NCBI RefSeq assembly: GCF_022271435.1
Contig: NZ_JAFIQY010000046.1
Location: forward strand, 1-64,000
Reading direction: 5' to 3'
From: Streptomyces monomycini
GTDB lineage: Bacteria; Actinomycetota; Actinomycetes; Streptomycetales; Streptomycetaceae
DNA length: 64,000 bases
The notes under the pieces are model-generated. The model saw only the letters and a list, made by a program, of their open reading frames with translations, was not told the DNA's origin and did not search any database. Below, one piece after another: positions 50,654 through 59,253 of this stretch (position 1 is the stretch's first letter; each line of letters begins with the position of its first letter). The translations under genes were made by a program, and so were the position numbers.

Positions 50654-51291
50654 CGGGTTTCCTCTCCGAGGGGGTGGCACGCGCCCGGCGGGCGCCGGGG
50701 CACGCCGGACCGGCTGATCAGGTCATGCCAAGTTCACGCGTCCGAGGACCCCGGGGACGGGACGTACGTGGGGGAAGGGGCGCCACGACGCGGCAGAGCG
50801 TTGTGATTATGTGGACACCACGAAGGGGGCACAAGCCACGGAACCGGCCAACAGTGACCGCAGGCACGGCAGTTGAGCTCGATGTCGAAAGAAGCGTGAC
50901 GGGCGAGCGCGGCGCCCCCGCGACTGATATCCGGCCGCCCGGTATGTATCCAACTTTTCCACCGCCCCCTCGGCCGCCTCCCCCGGCGTCCTCGCCGCGA
51001 CGGCAGGCACGCGCTGGTCGGACGCCGCGCCCCCACGCCGTAGGACGTCCGAGGCAACGGCCGGCCCTGCCCGGACTCCCCCGCGGAAGTCGTTCGTCGG
51101 CCAACTACCGCACTCGCCCCATCGGTTTCTGTTGCGCGTTTTTGGCTCTGCCGCAACACCCCCGGGCCCTGCTTGGCTTTACCTCGCATGTACGAAACAG
51201 CCGACAGGTGCGACAGACCCGACATGCGTCATCTGTACCCCGACGCGCCCCTCCCCCGGCGCACCACCCGGGACACCGACCAAGGAGAGCC
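50654..51291. other. Divergent intergenic region, protease B / beta/gamma-crystallin-like gene
   Basis: This 638-base gap contains no convincing gene. Its left part holds the copy B promoter; the rest is G/C-rich noise with proline-coding frames. The start of the right-hand gene is preceded by AAGGAGAGCC. Confidence 0.45.
50796..50834 (-). promoter_or_regulatory. Promoter of protease copy B
   Basis: On the - strand TTGTGC (50829-50834) and CATAAT (50806-50811) are 17 bases apart. The 21 bases from 50796 to 50816 match the copy A promoter exactly, although the surrounding DNA has diverged. Confidence 0.78.
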
Positions 51292-51768
51292 ATGAAGCCC
51301 GTGCTCAGACCCGCGTTGGCCGTAGCCGCCCTCGCGCTCGCCGCCACCGCCACGACGGCCTCCCCCGCCACCGCCACCACCCCCGCCCCCCAGGGCAAGT
51401 ACTGCACCTACATCGTCGACACCGGCCAGGGCGGCTGCTTCGCCACCCGCGCGCAGGCCGACCGGTTCGGCAACGCCAGGGCCGACTACAAGATCCTCGG
51501 CAAGATGTGGACCGACGCCAACTCCGGCGGCTCCGAGCTGGCGCTGCGCGGCAGCGTCGGCTGCAACTGGCGCTACCCGGAGTTCAACAGCCTCGGCAAG
51601 TGGGGCTACAACGACAACATCAGCTCCGTGGAAGGCGTGGCCTGCCCGATCACGCTCTGGGAGCACGGCGACTTCCGCGGCGCCAAGCAGACGTACTACG
51701 GGTACGTCCCCTACGTCGGCGACGGCATGAACGACAAGGCCAGCTCGGTCAGCTTCGACCTGCGCTGA
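51292..51768 (+). CDS. Secreted beta/gamma-crystallin-like protein
   Basis: This 158-residue exported protein has the signal MKPVLRPALAVAALALAATATTASPATA. The mature domain has Greek-key features with two calcium-type N/D-N/D-x-x-S-S motifs, NDNISS and NDKASS, the hallmark of microbial beta/gamma-crystallin domains. Four Cys (KYCTYI, GGCFA, GCNW, VACPI) could form two disulfides. It likely binds calcium outside the cell; a peptidase-inhibitor-like role (inhibitor family I36 has a similar fold) is possible next to the trypsins but unproven. ATG 51292 follows AAGGAGAGCC. Confidence 0.82.
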   Translation: MKPVLRPALAVAALALAATATTASPATATTPAPQGKYCTYIVDTGQGGCFATRAQADRFGNARADYKILGKMWTDANSGGSELALRGSVGCNWRYPEFNSLGKWGYNDNISSVEGVACPITLWEHGDFRGAKQTYYGYVPYVGDGMNDKASSVSFDLR

Positions 51769-51783
51769 CGGCCGACGCGCGTC

Positions 51784-51816
51784 GCGGGCCGCGCCCTCCG
51801 GGAGGGCGCGGCCCGC
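51784..51816. terminator. Terminator between convergent secreted-protein genes
   Basis: gcgggccgcgccctcc at 51784-51799 pairs with ggagggcgcggcccgc at 51801-51816, with one base between the arms. It lies 15 bases after one stop and 22 bases before the convergent one. Confidence 0.92.
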
Positions 51817-51838
51817 ACCACACGGTTACGGAGGCCGG

Positions 51839-52783
51839 TCAGGCCGCGTGGTGGATGGTGCCCGACATGCCGGCCGTGCCGCCGCCGCACACCTGCCGGT
51901 AGCGGGCGAAGAGGCCGGTCACCTTGCCCTCGTCGGTGAAGTACAGGCGGTCGACGGTGAATTCGCCCCGGGCGTCCGCGCAGGAGCGCCCGTTGCCGTA
52001 TACCTCCAGAGTGGCACCGCCCTCGGCGCCGGTGACCTGGTACGTGCGCCCGGCGGTCAGCCGCTCGCCCAGCGGCGGCCGGAGCACCGCCGTCCAGTAC
52101 TCCCGCTTGCCCTCGACGCCGAACTCGACGCCGCCGCCGTAGCTGTTGGACAGCCGGAAGGTGCTGGTGGCGCCCGTGTGCGTCACCGACTTGCCCTGCC
52201 CGACCCAGTCACCCGCGTCGCTCTTGTACGCGTAGGACAGCGGCAGCGCACGGTACTTGACCGTCCCCTTCAGCGGCTGGGCCGTCGCCGACTCGCAGTT
52301 CTGCGTGTACGAGGCGTCGAGCAGCGTGATGGCGCCCGCTTCGTCCGTGGCGATCTGGTGGACCGTGAACCGGCCGTACACCTCGTTGCAGCCCCGGCCG
52401 TTGCCGCCGACATCGAGGCCGGGCGAGCGGCCGGTGCGGAACGCGGCCCGCTCGGCGTCGCGGTAGACGCCGGGGCGCAGCTTCTCGCCCTTGGGGGCGG
52501 CGAGATCGATGTCCCACCACTCCTCGGCGGTGGAGACCCGGACCCGGGCGTACCCGGCGTCGCCCGCCACCGTGATCTTCGCGTTCGGCTCGCGGTACGT
52601 GCCGGCGTGGCCCTGCCCGATGTAGTCCCCCGCCACGCTGGTGTACGTGTACGAGGTCACCGGCGCCGGACCGCTCGCCGCCTCGGCCGGTGTGGCCAGC
52701 GCCCCGCCGAGGGCGGCCGCCGTGCACAGCGCGACGGCGGCGCTCCCCACGGAGCGCCGCCATCTCTTCAGCCGATTCCTCAT
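51839..52783 (-). CDS. Secreted protein with two internal repeat domains
   Basis: This 314-residue exported protein has the signal MRNRLKRWRRSVGSAAVALCTAAALGGALATPAEAAS. The mature part is two tandem copies of a domain of about 130 residues. SYTYTSVAGDYIGQGHA matches SYAYKSDAGDWVGQGKS, GEKLRPGVYRDAE matches GERLTAGRTYQVT, and GNGRGCNEVYGRFTVHQI matches GNGRSCADARGEFTVDRL, each with a conserved Cys. I do not recognise the family. The WW/YW and G-x-G-x-x-C patterns suggest a beta-rich extracellular fold. ATG 52783 is the start. It is convergent with the crystallin-like gene. Confidence 0.82.
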   Translation of the reverse strand: MRNRLKRWRRSVGSAAVALCTAAALGGALATPAEAASGPAPVTSYTYTSVAGDYIGQGHAGTYREPNAKITVAGDAGYARVRVSTAEEWWDIDLAAPKGEKLRPGVYRDAERAAFRTGRSPGLDVGGNGRGCNEVYGRFTVHQIATDEAGAITLLDASYTQNCESATAQPLKGTVKYRALPLSYAYKSDAGDWVGQGKSVTHTGATSTFRLSNSYGGGVEFGVEGKREYWTAVLRPPLGERLTAGRTYQVTGAEGGATLEVYGNGRSCADARGEFTVDRLYFTDEGKVTGLFARYRQVCGGGTAGMSGTIHHAA

Positions 52784-52883
52784 GTCTGTACCCCTCCCTG
52801 TCGATACGTCGCATCTCCTGTGCCCCGTACGGGACTTGGGTACACGCGTGCGACGCAGCAACAGCAGAGGTACGTATGGGGAA

Positions 52884-53879
52884 CTAGAGCTTGCGCGCGA
52901 CCTCCGTCGCCCAGTAGGTCAGGATCATGTCCGCGCCCGCGCGCTTGAAGCCGGTCAGGGCCTCCAGGATCGCCGCGTCGCGGTCGATCCAGCCCTTCTC
53001 GGCGGCGGCCTCGACCATCGCGTACTCGCCCGAGATCTGGTACGCGGCGACCGGCACGTCCACCGCTTCCGCGATCTTCGCCAGCACGTCCAGGTACGGC
53101 ATGCCCGGCTTGACCATCACCATGTCGGCGCCCTCCTGGAGGTCGAGCGCCAGCTCGCGCAGCGACTCGCGGGAGTTGCCGTAGTCCTGCTGGTAGGTCT
53201 TGCGGTCGCCCTTGAGCGACGAGCCGACCGCCTCGCGGAACGGGCCGAAGAAGGCCGAGGCGTACTTCGCGGTGTAGGCCAGGATCGAGACGTCCTCGTG
53301 GCCGGTCTGGTCCAGCGCGTCACGGATGACGCCGACCTGGCCGTCCATCATGCCGCTCGGACCCACCACGTGGACGCCCGCGTCCGCCTGGACCTGCGCC
53401 ATCTCGGCGTAGCGCTCCAGCGTCGCGTCGTTGTCCACCCGGCCCTGGTCGTCCAGGACGCCGCAGTGGCCGTGGTCGGTGTACTCGTCCAGGCACAGGT
53501 CCGACATGATCACCAGGTCGTCGCCGACCTCGGCGCGCACGTCGCGGATGCCCTGCTGGAGGATGCCGTCCGGGTCCGTGCCGGCCGTACCGGCCGCGTC
53601 CTTCTTCGCGTCCTCCGGCACGCCGAACAGCATGATCCCGGCGACGCCCGCCTCGGCCGCCTCGACGGCGGCCTTCCGCAGCGTGTCACGGGTGTGCTGC
53701 ACGACGCCCGGCATCGCGCCGATCGGCACCGGCTCCGAGATCCCCTCCCGCACGAACGCGGGCAGGATCAGGTCCGCCGGGTGCAGGCGGTGCTCCGCCA
53801 CCATCCGGCGCATGGCCGGCGTGGTGCGCAGCCGGCGCGGCCGGGCGCCGGGGAAGTTGCCGTACGTGCTGCTGCTCAA
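52884..53879 (-). CDS. hemB: Delta-aminolevulinate dehydratase / porphobilinogen synthase (HemB)
   Basis: This 331-residue enzyme condenses two 5-aminolevulinate molecules to porphobilinogen. Landmarks are RRMVAEHRLHPADLILPAFVREG, the metal-binding region around SDLCLDEYTDHGHCG, the Schiff-base lysines in YTAKYASAFFGPFREA and DMVMVKPGMPYLD, and the conserved end AAEKGWIDRDAAILEALTGFKRAGADMILTYWA. It starts at a TTG (53879) that overlaps the hemD stop as TTGA, with AGGAGGG about 9 bases upstream. It is the last gene of the rex-hem operon. Confidence 0.96.
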   Translation of the reverse strand: MSSSTYGNFPGARPRRLRTTPAMRRMVAEHRLHPADLILPAFVREGISEPVPIGAMPGVVQHTRDTLRKAAVEAAEAGVAGIMLFGVPEDAKKDAAGTAGTDPDGILQQGIRDVRAEVGDDLVIMSDLCLDEYTDHGHCGVLDDQGRVDNDATLERYAEMAQVQADAGVHVVGPSGMMDGQVGVIRDALDQTGHEDVSILAYTAKYASAFFGPFREAVGSSLKGDRKTYQQDYGNSRESLRELALDLQEGADMVMVKPGMPYLDVLAKIAEAVDVPVAAYQISGEYAMVEAAAEKGWIDRDAAILEALTGFKRAGADMILTYWATEVARKL

Positions 53880-55525
53880 CTGCGAGCCCTCCTACGCGAT
53901 CCGGGCCGGCGCTCGCTGGGACGGGTGACCGGGTCCCCGGCCTCCAGCGCGGCATCGCGCCGCGCCGCCCCGAAGTCCGCGAGCGCTTCGGCCAGCTTGT
54001 GCACCGAGGGCTCGGGCGACATGACGTCCACGCGCAGCCCGTGCTCCTCGGCGGTCTTGGCGGTGGCCGGGCCGATGCAGGCGATCACGGTCACGTTGTG
54101 CGGCTTGCCGGCGATGCCGACCAGGTTGCGCACCGTGGAGGACGAGGTGAACAGCACGGCGTCGAACCCGCCGCCCTTGATCGCCTCGCGGGTCTCCTGC
54201 GGCGGCGGCGAGGCCCGTACGGTCCGGTAAGCCGTGACGTCGTCGACCTCCCAGCCCAGCTCGATCAGGCCCGCCACCAGCGTCTCGGTGGCGATGTCGG
54301 CGCGCGGCAGGAACACCCGGTCGATCGGGTCGAAGACCGGGTCGTACGGCGGCCAGTCCTCCAGCAGCCCGGCGGCGGACTGCTCACCGGACGGTACGAG
54401 GTCGGGCTTCACGCCGAAGGCGATCAGCGCCTTGGCGGTCTGCTCGCCCACCGCCGCGACCTTGATCCCGGCGAACGCGCGGGCGTCCAGCCCGTACTCC
54501 TCGAACTTCTCCCGGACCGCCTTGACGGCGTTGACCGAGGTGAAGGCGATCCACTCGTAACGGCCGGTCACCAGGCCCTTGACCGCGCGCTCCATCTGCT
54601 GCGGGGTACGCGGCGGCTCCACGGCGATGGTCGGCACCTCGTGCGGCACCGCGCCGTACTCGACGAGCTGGTCGGAGAGCGACGCGGCCTGCTCCTTGGT
54701 CCGCGGCACGAGGACACGCCAGCCGAACAGCGGCTTGTTCTCGAACCACGAGAGCTGGTCGCGCCGGGCCGCGGCCCCGCGCTCACCGACCACGGCTATG
54801 ACCGGCTGCCCGCCGTCCGCCGACGGCAGCACCTTCGCGGCCTTCAGGACCTGGGCGACCGAACCGAGGGTGGCGTTCCAGGTGCGCTGGCGTGTCGTCG
54901 TACCGGCGACGGTGACCGTCATCGGCGTGTCGGGCTTGCGGCCCGCGGAGACCAGCTCGCCGGCCGCCGCGGCCACCGAGTCCAGCGAGGTGGACACGAC
55001 GGCGGTCGCGTCGCTGGCGCCCACCTCCGTCCAGCAGCGCTCGCCGGCGGTCCGCGCGTCGATGAACCGCACGTCCGTGCCGTCCGCGTCGCGCAGCGGC
55101 ACACCGGCGTACGCGGGCACGCCGACCGCGGCGGCGATGCCCGGCACGACCTCGAAGACGACGCCCTCGGCGGCGCACGCCAGCATCTCCTCGGCGACGT
55201 GCGCGTCCAGTCCGGGATCGCCGGACACCGCACGCACCACCCGCTTGCCGGTGCGCACAGCCGACATGACAAGATTGGTGGTGTCCCTAAGCGCGGGTAC
55301 ACCAGCGGTGGTTGACGCTTCGTCAGCCGTGGGCTGCTGCGGCGTGTCCACATGCGGCCGCGCATGCGCGCGGACGACGTCGAGCACCTGCGGGTCGGCG
55401 ACCAGCACATCGGCGCGGGCCAGTGCCTCGACGGCACGCAACGTCAGCAGGCCCGGGTCTCCGGGACCGGCGCCGATGAAGGTGACCTGGCCGGCGGCAG
55501 GGTGATTCGGGGCGGTGGGGCTCAA
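53876..55525 (-). CDS. hemD: Bifunctional uroporphyrinogen-III methyltransferase/synthase (CobA-HemD fusion)
   Basis: This 549-residue fusion has an N-terminal SUMT domain (VTFIGAGPGDPGLLTLRAVEAL, FEVVPGIAAAVGVPAYAGVPL) that would methylate uroporphyrinogen III towards siroheme and cobalamin. The C-terminal HemD domain (VLVPRTKEQAASLSDQLVEYGAVPHEVPTIAVEPP, EWIAFTSVNAVKAV, VLFTSSSTVRNLVG) cyclises hydroxymethylbilane to uroporphyrinogen III. The SUMT part looks diverged in places, so its activity is less certain. It starts at a TTG (55525) overlapping hemC and stops overlapping hemB. Confidence 0.93.
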   Translation of the reverse strand: MSPTAPNHPAAGQVTFIGAGPGDPGLLTLRAVEALARADVLVADPQVLDVVRAHARPHVDTPQQPTADEASTTAGVPALRDTTNLVMSAVRTGKRVVRAVSGDPGLDAHVAEEMLACAAEGVVFEVVPGIAAAVGVPAYAGVPLRDADGTDVRFIDARTAGERCWTEVGASDATAVVSTSLDSVAAAAGELVSAGRKPDTPMTVTVAGTTTRQRTWNATLGSVAQVLKAAKVLPSADGGQPVIAVVGERGAAARRDQLSWFENKPLFGWRVLVPRTKEQAASLSDQLVEYGAVPHEVPTIAVEPPRTPQQMERAVKGLVTGRYEWIAFTSVNAVKAVREKFEEYGLDARAFAGIKVAAVGEQTAKALIAFGVKPDLVPSGEQSAAGLLEDWPPYDPVFDPIDRVFLPRADIATETLVAGLIELGWEVDDVTAYRTVRASPPPQETREAIKGGGFDAVLFTSSSTVRNLVGIAGKPHNVTVIACIGPATAKTAEEHGLRVDVMSPEPSVHKLAEALADFGAARRDAALEAGDPVTRPSERRPGSRRRARS

Positions 55526-56499
55526 AGTGCTCGCTCCCCCATAAGACCGGCCGCACCCTTCGCGAGCATCTCGGCGGCGAGTTCGCGCCCCATGTTCACG
55601 GGGGTCGCCGCGTCGCCGAGAGAGGCGGGTACGTGTCCGGTGGTGGACAGCTGCACCAGCGTCGAGCCGTCGGTCGTGCCGACGACGCCACGCAGGCGCA
55701 TTTCGGTGACAGCCTGCCCGTCGGCCTGAAGGTCGGCCAGCGCACCCACAGGTGCGGAGCAGCCGGCCTCCAGGGCGGCGAGCAGGGAACGCTCGGCGGT
55801 CACGGCGGCCCGGGTGAACGGGTCGTCGAGCTCGGCGAGCTGGGCGGCGAGCTGCGCGTTGTGCGCGGCGCACTCCACCGCCAGGGCCCCCTGGCCGGGG
55901 GCGGGCAAAATCATGTCGGGCGACAGGCGCTCCGTCGCCTCCTCGATCCGGCCGAGCCGGGACAGTCCGGCCGCGGCCAGCACGACCGCGTCCAGCTCGC
56001 CCTTCTCGACGTAACCGATACGGGTGTCGATGTTCCCGCGGATCGGCACGGCCTCCACCCGCCGGCCCAGCGAACGCGCCCAGGCGTTCAGCTGTGCCAT
56101 GCGGCGCGGCGAACCGGTCCCCACACGGGCACCGTCCGGCAGCTCCTCGAAGGTCAGGCCGTCGCGCGCCACCAGCACGTCACGCGGGTCCTCGCGCGGC
56201 GGTACGGCGGCCAGCGCCAGCTCTTCGGGCTGCGCGGTCGGCAGGTCCTTGAGCGAGTGCACGGCGAAGTCGATCGTCCCGTCGAGCAGCGCGTCGCGCA
56301 GCGCGGAGACGAACACCCCGGTGCCGCCTATCTGCGCCAGGTGCTCCCGCGAGGTGTCGCCATAAGTGGTGATCTCCACCAGCTCTACCGGGCGGCCGGT
56401 GACCTCGCGCACCGCGTCCGCCACCATCCCGGACTGGGCCATGGCGAGCTTGCTGCGCCGCGTCCCCAGCCTCAGGGCCCGTGGATTGCTGTCAGTCAT
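55522..56499 (-). CDS. hemC: Porphobilinogen deaminase / hydroxymethylbilane synthase (HemC)
   Basis: This 325-residue enzyme assembles four porphobilinogens into hydroxymethylbilane. It has the LRLGTRRSKLAMAQ start, the catalytic Asp region KDLPT, the arginines of RGNIDTRI, and the dipyrromethane-binding Cys in ALEAGCSAPVGALA. Length and motif order are normal. ATG 56499 overlaps the hemA stop (ATGA) and the 3' end overlaps hemD, so all genes of this operon are coupled. Confidence 0.96.
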   Translation of the reverse strand: MTDSNPRALRLGTRRSKLAMAQSGMVADAVREVTGRPVELVEITTYGDTSREHLAQIGGTGVFVSALRDALLDGTIDFAVHSLKDLPTAQPEELALAAVPPREDPRDVLVARDGLTFEELPDGARVGTGSPRRMAQLNAWARSLGRRVEAVPIRGNIDTRIGYVEKGELDAVVLAAAGLSRLGRIEEATERLSPDMILPAPGQGALAVECAAHNAQLAAQLAELDDPFTRAAVTAERSLLAALEAGCSAPVGALADLQADGQAVTEMRLRGVVGTTDGSTLVQLSTTGHVPASLGDAATPVNMGRELAAEMLAKGAAGLMGERAL

Positions 56500-57935
56500 G
56501 CCCGCTCCCGTGCTGTGTGCGAGCCGTCGGCCCGCGTGTCGGCCCGGCTGACGGCGGCAACCGTCTGCGGGTCGAGATCGAAGAGTTCACGCAGCGCGTC
56601 CGCGTAACCGGCGCCGCCGGGTTCGCTGGCCAGCTGCTTGACCCGCACGGTGGGCGCGTGCAGGAGTTTGTCGACGACCCGGCGCACGGTCTGGGTGATC
56701 TCCGCGCGCTCCTTGTCGTCGAGGTCGGGGAGGCGGCCGTCCAGCCGGGCGATCTCGCCCGCCACGACGTCCGCCGCCATGGTGCGCAGCGCGACCACCG
56801 TCGGGGTGATGTGCGCCGCCCGCTGCGCCGCGCCGAACGCGGCCACCTCGTCGGAGACGATGCCGCGCACCCGGTCCACGTCGGCCGCCATCGGAGCGTC
56901 CGCGGACGCGTCGGCGAGGGACTCGATGTCGACGAGGCGCACGCCCTCGGCCCGGTGGGCGGCGGCGTCGATGTCGCGCGGCATGGCCAGGTCGAGCAGC
57001 GCCAGCTCGGGCGCCGGCGCGACCGCGCTGCCGGCGCCGCCCGCGGTACCGGCGTACCCGTCACCGGCCGCGATCCGGGCGGCGCGGGTCTCCGCGGCCG
57101 TCTCGATCGCCTCGCCGGTCAGCACCAGGCCGGTGGCGCCCGTGCAGGACACCACGACGTCGGCCAGGGCCAGCTCGGACTGTACGGCGGTCATCGCCAC
57201 GGCGCGGGCGGTCAGCCCGTTCAGCGCGCCCGCCGAGCCCGGCTCGGTCAGGATCCGCGTCAGCCGCTCGGCGCGCTCCACCGTCCGGTTGGCCACCGCC
57301 AGTTCGCTCACCCCGGCCCGTACGAGCGTGGTGGCGGCCAGCGACGACATCGACCCGGCGCCGATGACCAGGGCACGCTTGCCCCGGGCCCACTCGGCCA
57401 CGTCCGTACCGCTCGCCAGCTGCTCCAGGCCGAAGGTGACCAGCGACTGGCCGGCCTTGTCGATCCCGGTCTCGCTGTGGGCGCGCTTGCCGACCCGCAG
57501 CGCCTGCTGGAAGAGGTCGTTCAGCAGGCGGCCCGCGGTGTGCTGCTCCTGCGCGACGGCGAGGGCGTCCTTGATCTGGCCGAGGATCTGGCCCTCGCCC
57601 ACGACCATCGAGTCCAGGCCGCAGGCCACCGAGAAGAGGTGGTGGACGGCCCGGTCCTCGTAGTGCACGTACAGGTACGGGGTCAGCTCGTCCAGGCCCG
57701 CACCGCTGTGCCGGGCCAGCAGGGTGGACAGCTCGGCGACACCGGCGTGGAACTTGTCCACGTCGGCGTACAGCTCGATGCGGTTGCAGGTGGAGAGCAC
57801 CGCGGCCTCGGCGGCCGGCTCGGCCGACACCGTGTCCTGGAGCAGCTTGCCGCGCGCCTCGGGGGCGATGGCCGCGTGCTCCAGCACGCTCACGGGGGCA
57901 CTGCGGTGACTGAGCCCTACGACAAGGAGGCTCAT
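56496..57935 (-). CDS. hemA: Glutamyl-tRNA reductase (HemA)
   Basis: HemA reduces glutamyl-tRNA-Glu to glutamate-1-semialdehyde with NADPH, the committed step of heme synthesis. The 479-residue protein has the N-terminal LLVVGLSHRSAPVSVLEHAAI, the catalytic Cys in LSTCNRIELYA, the NADPH-binding GAGSMSSLAA, and the C-terminal dimerisation helix. Its product feeds HemL, encoded about 40 kb away. ATG 57935 lies just downstream of a short hairpin containing GCGAGG, which is also its ribosome binding site. Confidence 0.97.
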   Translation of the reverse strand: MSLLVVGLSHRSAPVSVLEHAAIAPEARGKLLQDTVSAEPAAEAAVLSTCNRIELYADVDKFHAGVAELSTLLARHSGAGLDELTPYLYVHYEDRAVHHLFSVACGLDSMVVGEGQILGQIKDALAVAQEQHTAGRLLNDLFQQALRVGKRAHSETGIDKAGQSLVTFGLEQLASGTDVAEWARGKRALVIGAGSMSSLAATTLVRAGVSELAVANRTVERAERLTRILTEPGSAGALNGLTARAVAMTAVQSELALADVVVSCTGATGLVLTGEAIETAAETRAARIAAGDGYAGTAGGAGSAVAPAPELALLDLAMPRDIDAAAHRAEGVRLVDIESLADASADAPMAADVDRVRGIVSDEVAAFGAAQRAAHITPTVVALRTMAADVVAGEIARLDGRLPDLDDKERAEITQTVRRVVDKLLHAPTVRVKQLASEPGGAGYADALRELFDLDPQTVAAVSRADTRADGSHTARERA

Positions 57936-57942
57936 GCTTTCA

Positions 57943-57957
57943 CCTCGCTACGCGAGG
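57943..57957 (-). promoter_or_regulatory. Short hairpin overlapping the hemA ribosome binding site
   Basis: On the + strand cctcgctacgcgagg is an inverted repeat with 6-base arms (cctcgc/gcgagg) and a 3-base loop. On the hemA strand the downstream arm GCGAGG sits 7 bases before the ATG and serves as the ribosome binding site, so folding would hide it. It lies in the 73-base rex-hemA gap. Confidence 0.6.
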
Positions 57958-58008
57958 CACAGCCTTCGCCTGTGACGCACCTTTTGTCGATTCCCTCGCT
58001 GCGCTCGC

Positions 58009-58854
58009 TCATGCCGGCATCACGGCGGGTACGTCCCCGTCGGGTCCCTTGCGGTCGGACGCACCGGTGGACGCGTCCGCGTCCCGGCCGGTCTTGCCCG
58101 CGGCCTCGCGCACCTCGCGCACGGCCCGCCGGGCCTCACGCGCGGCGACGGCGCGGGCGTCGTCGGACTCGTCGTCGTCCTGGCCCGCGTCCTCGCCCGC
58201 CTTGCGCTGCTCGTGGAAGGCCAGGATCTGCAGTTCTATCGACAGGTCGACCTTGCGCACGTCCACGCCGTCCGGAACGGTCAGCACGGTCGGCGCGAAG
58301 TTCAGGATGGAGGTGACACCGGCGGCCACCAGACGGTCGCAGACCTGCTGCGCGGCGCCGGCGGGCGTCGCGATCACGCCGATCGAGACGCCGTTGTCCT
58401 TGATGATCTTTTCCAGCTCGTCGGTGTGCTGGACGGCGATGCCCGCCACCGGCTTGCCCGCCATCGCCGGGTCGGCGTCTATCAGCGCGGCGACCCGGAA
58501 CCCGCGGGAGGCGAAGCCGCCGTAGTTGGCCAGGGCGGCGCCGAGGTTGCCGATACCGACGATCACGACCGGCCAGTCCTGGGTCAGACCCAGCTCGCGG
58601 GAGATCTGGTAGACGAGGTACTCCACGTCGTAGCCGACCCCGCGGGTGCCGTACGAACCGAGGTAGGAGAAGTCCTTGCGCAGCTTGGCGGAGTTGACCC
58701 CCGCCGCGGCGGCGAGTTCCTCGGAGGAGACCGTGGGGACCGAGCGCTCGGAGAGCGCGGTCAACGCGCGCAGGTACAGCGGAAGCCGGGCGACGGTGGC
58801 CTCGGGAATCCCTCGGCTTCGGGTCGCCGGTCGGTGAGTTCGGCCAGTTGCCAC
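58009..58854 (-). CDS. rex: Redox-sensing repressor Rex
   Basis: Rex senses the NADH/NAD+ ratio and represses respiratory genes when NADH is low. The 281-residue protein has an N-terminal winged helix (residues 20-85, VSSEELAAAAGVNSAKLRKDFSYLGSYGTRGVGYDVEYLV) and a Rossmann fold with GIGNLG at 100-105. The C-terminal domain-swap helix (NFAPTVLTVPDGVDVRKVDLSIELQILAFHEQ) is followed by a charged disordered extension of about 55 residues. GTG 58854 follows AGGAGCACC. A Rex operator lies 77 bases upstream, and the hem genes follow, as in the rex-hem operon of S. coelicolor. Confidence 0.97.
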   Translation of the reverse strand: MATGRTHRPATRSRGIPEATVARLPLYLRALTALSERSVPTVSSEELAAAAGVNSAKLRKDFSYLGSYGTRGVGYDVEYLVYQISRELGLTQDWPVVIVGIGNLGAALANYGGFASRGFRVAALIDADPAMAGKPVAGIAVQHTDELEKIIKDNGVSIGVIATPAGAAQQVCDRLVAAGVTSILNFAPTVLTVPDGVDVRKVDLSIELQILAFHEQRKAGEDAGQDDDESDDARAVAAREARRAVREVREAAGKTGRDADASTGASDRKGPDGDVPAVMPA

Positions 58855-59253
58855 GGTGCTCCTGCGGGTAGAGCGGGGCTGTGGACGGCCGTAGGTTTCC
58901 CGACCGCCCCGTCGACAGCAGGCTATGTCTTTGTGAACGCGTGCACAAAGATGGTGTCCGCTTTGTCCGGCCAAAGTGACCGGGGTCACGCGGCTTTTAC
59001 ACCGCTTCGCGGAACCAACTCCCCCGGCGCACCGTTCACACGTTTCGCGCCGGTAACACGGGAGTGCCGACGGCCGCACGCGCCCTCACTCCTCACCGCT
59101 ATCACCCCGGAAACCTACAAATCGCCCACCGATGGTAGTCGACTCAGGCGACTATCCGCCCCGTACGGCGGAGGAGTGACGGGGACACGACAGCGACCGC
59201 CTGCGAAGCGGCGGCGCCCCGGCTGCGTTCCGGACGGAGGCACAATTACGGGC
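58855..59253. promoter_or_regulatory. Divergent control region, rex-hem operon / glutaredoxin-like gene
   Basis: This 399-base gap holds the Rex operator and the two promoters. Apart from the operator at 58931-58948 nothing else is assigned. The right-hand gene is preceded by cggaggcac, a fair ribosome binding site. Confidence 0.6.
58931..58948. promoter_or_regulatory. Rex operator (ROP) TTGTGAACGCGTGCACAA
   Basis: The near-palindrome ttgtgaacgcgtgcacaa matches the known Rex binding pattern TTGTGAAC-N2-GTTCACAA, with one deviation (GTGCAC for GTTCAC). It lies upstream of rex on the promoter side, consistent with Rex repressing its own operon and the hem genes. Confidence 0.92.
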
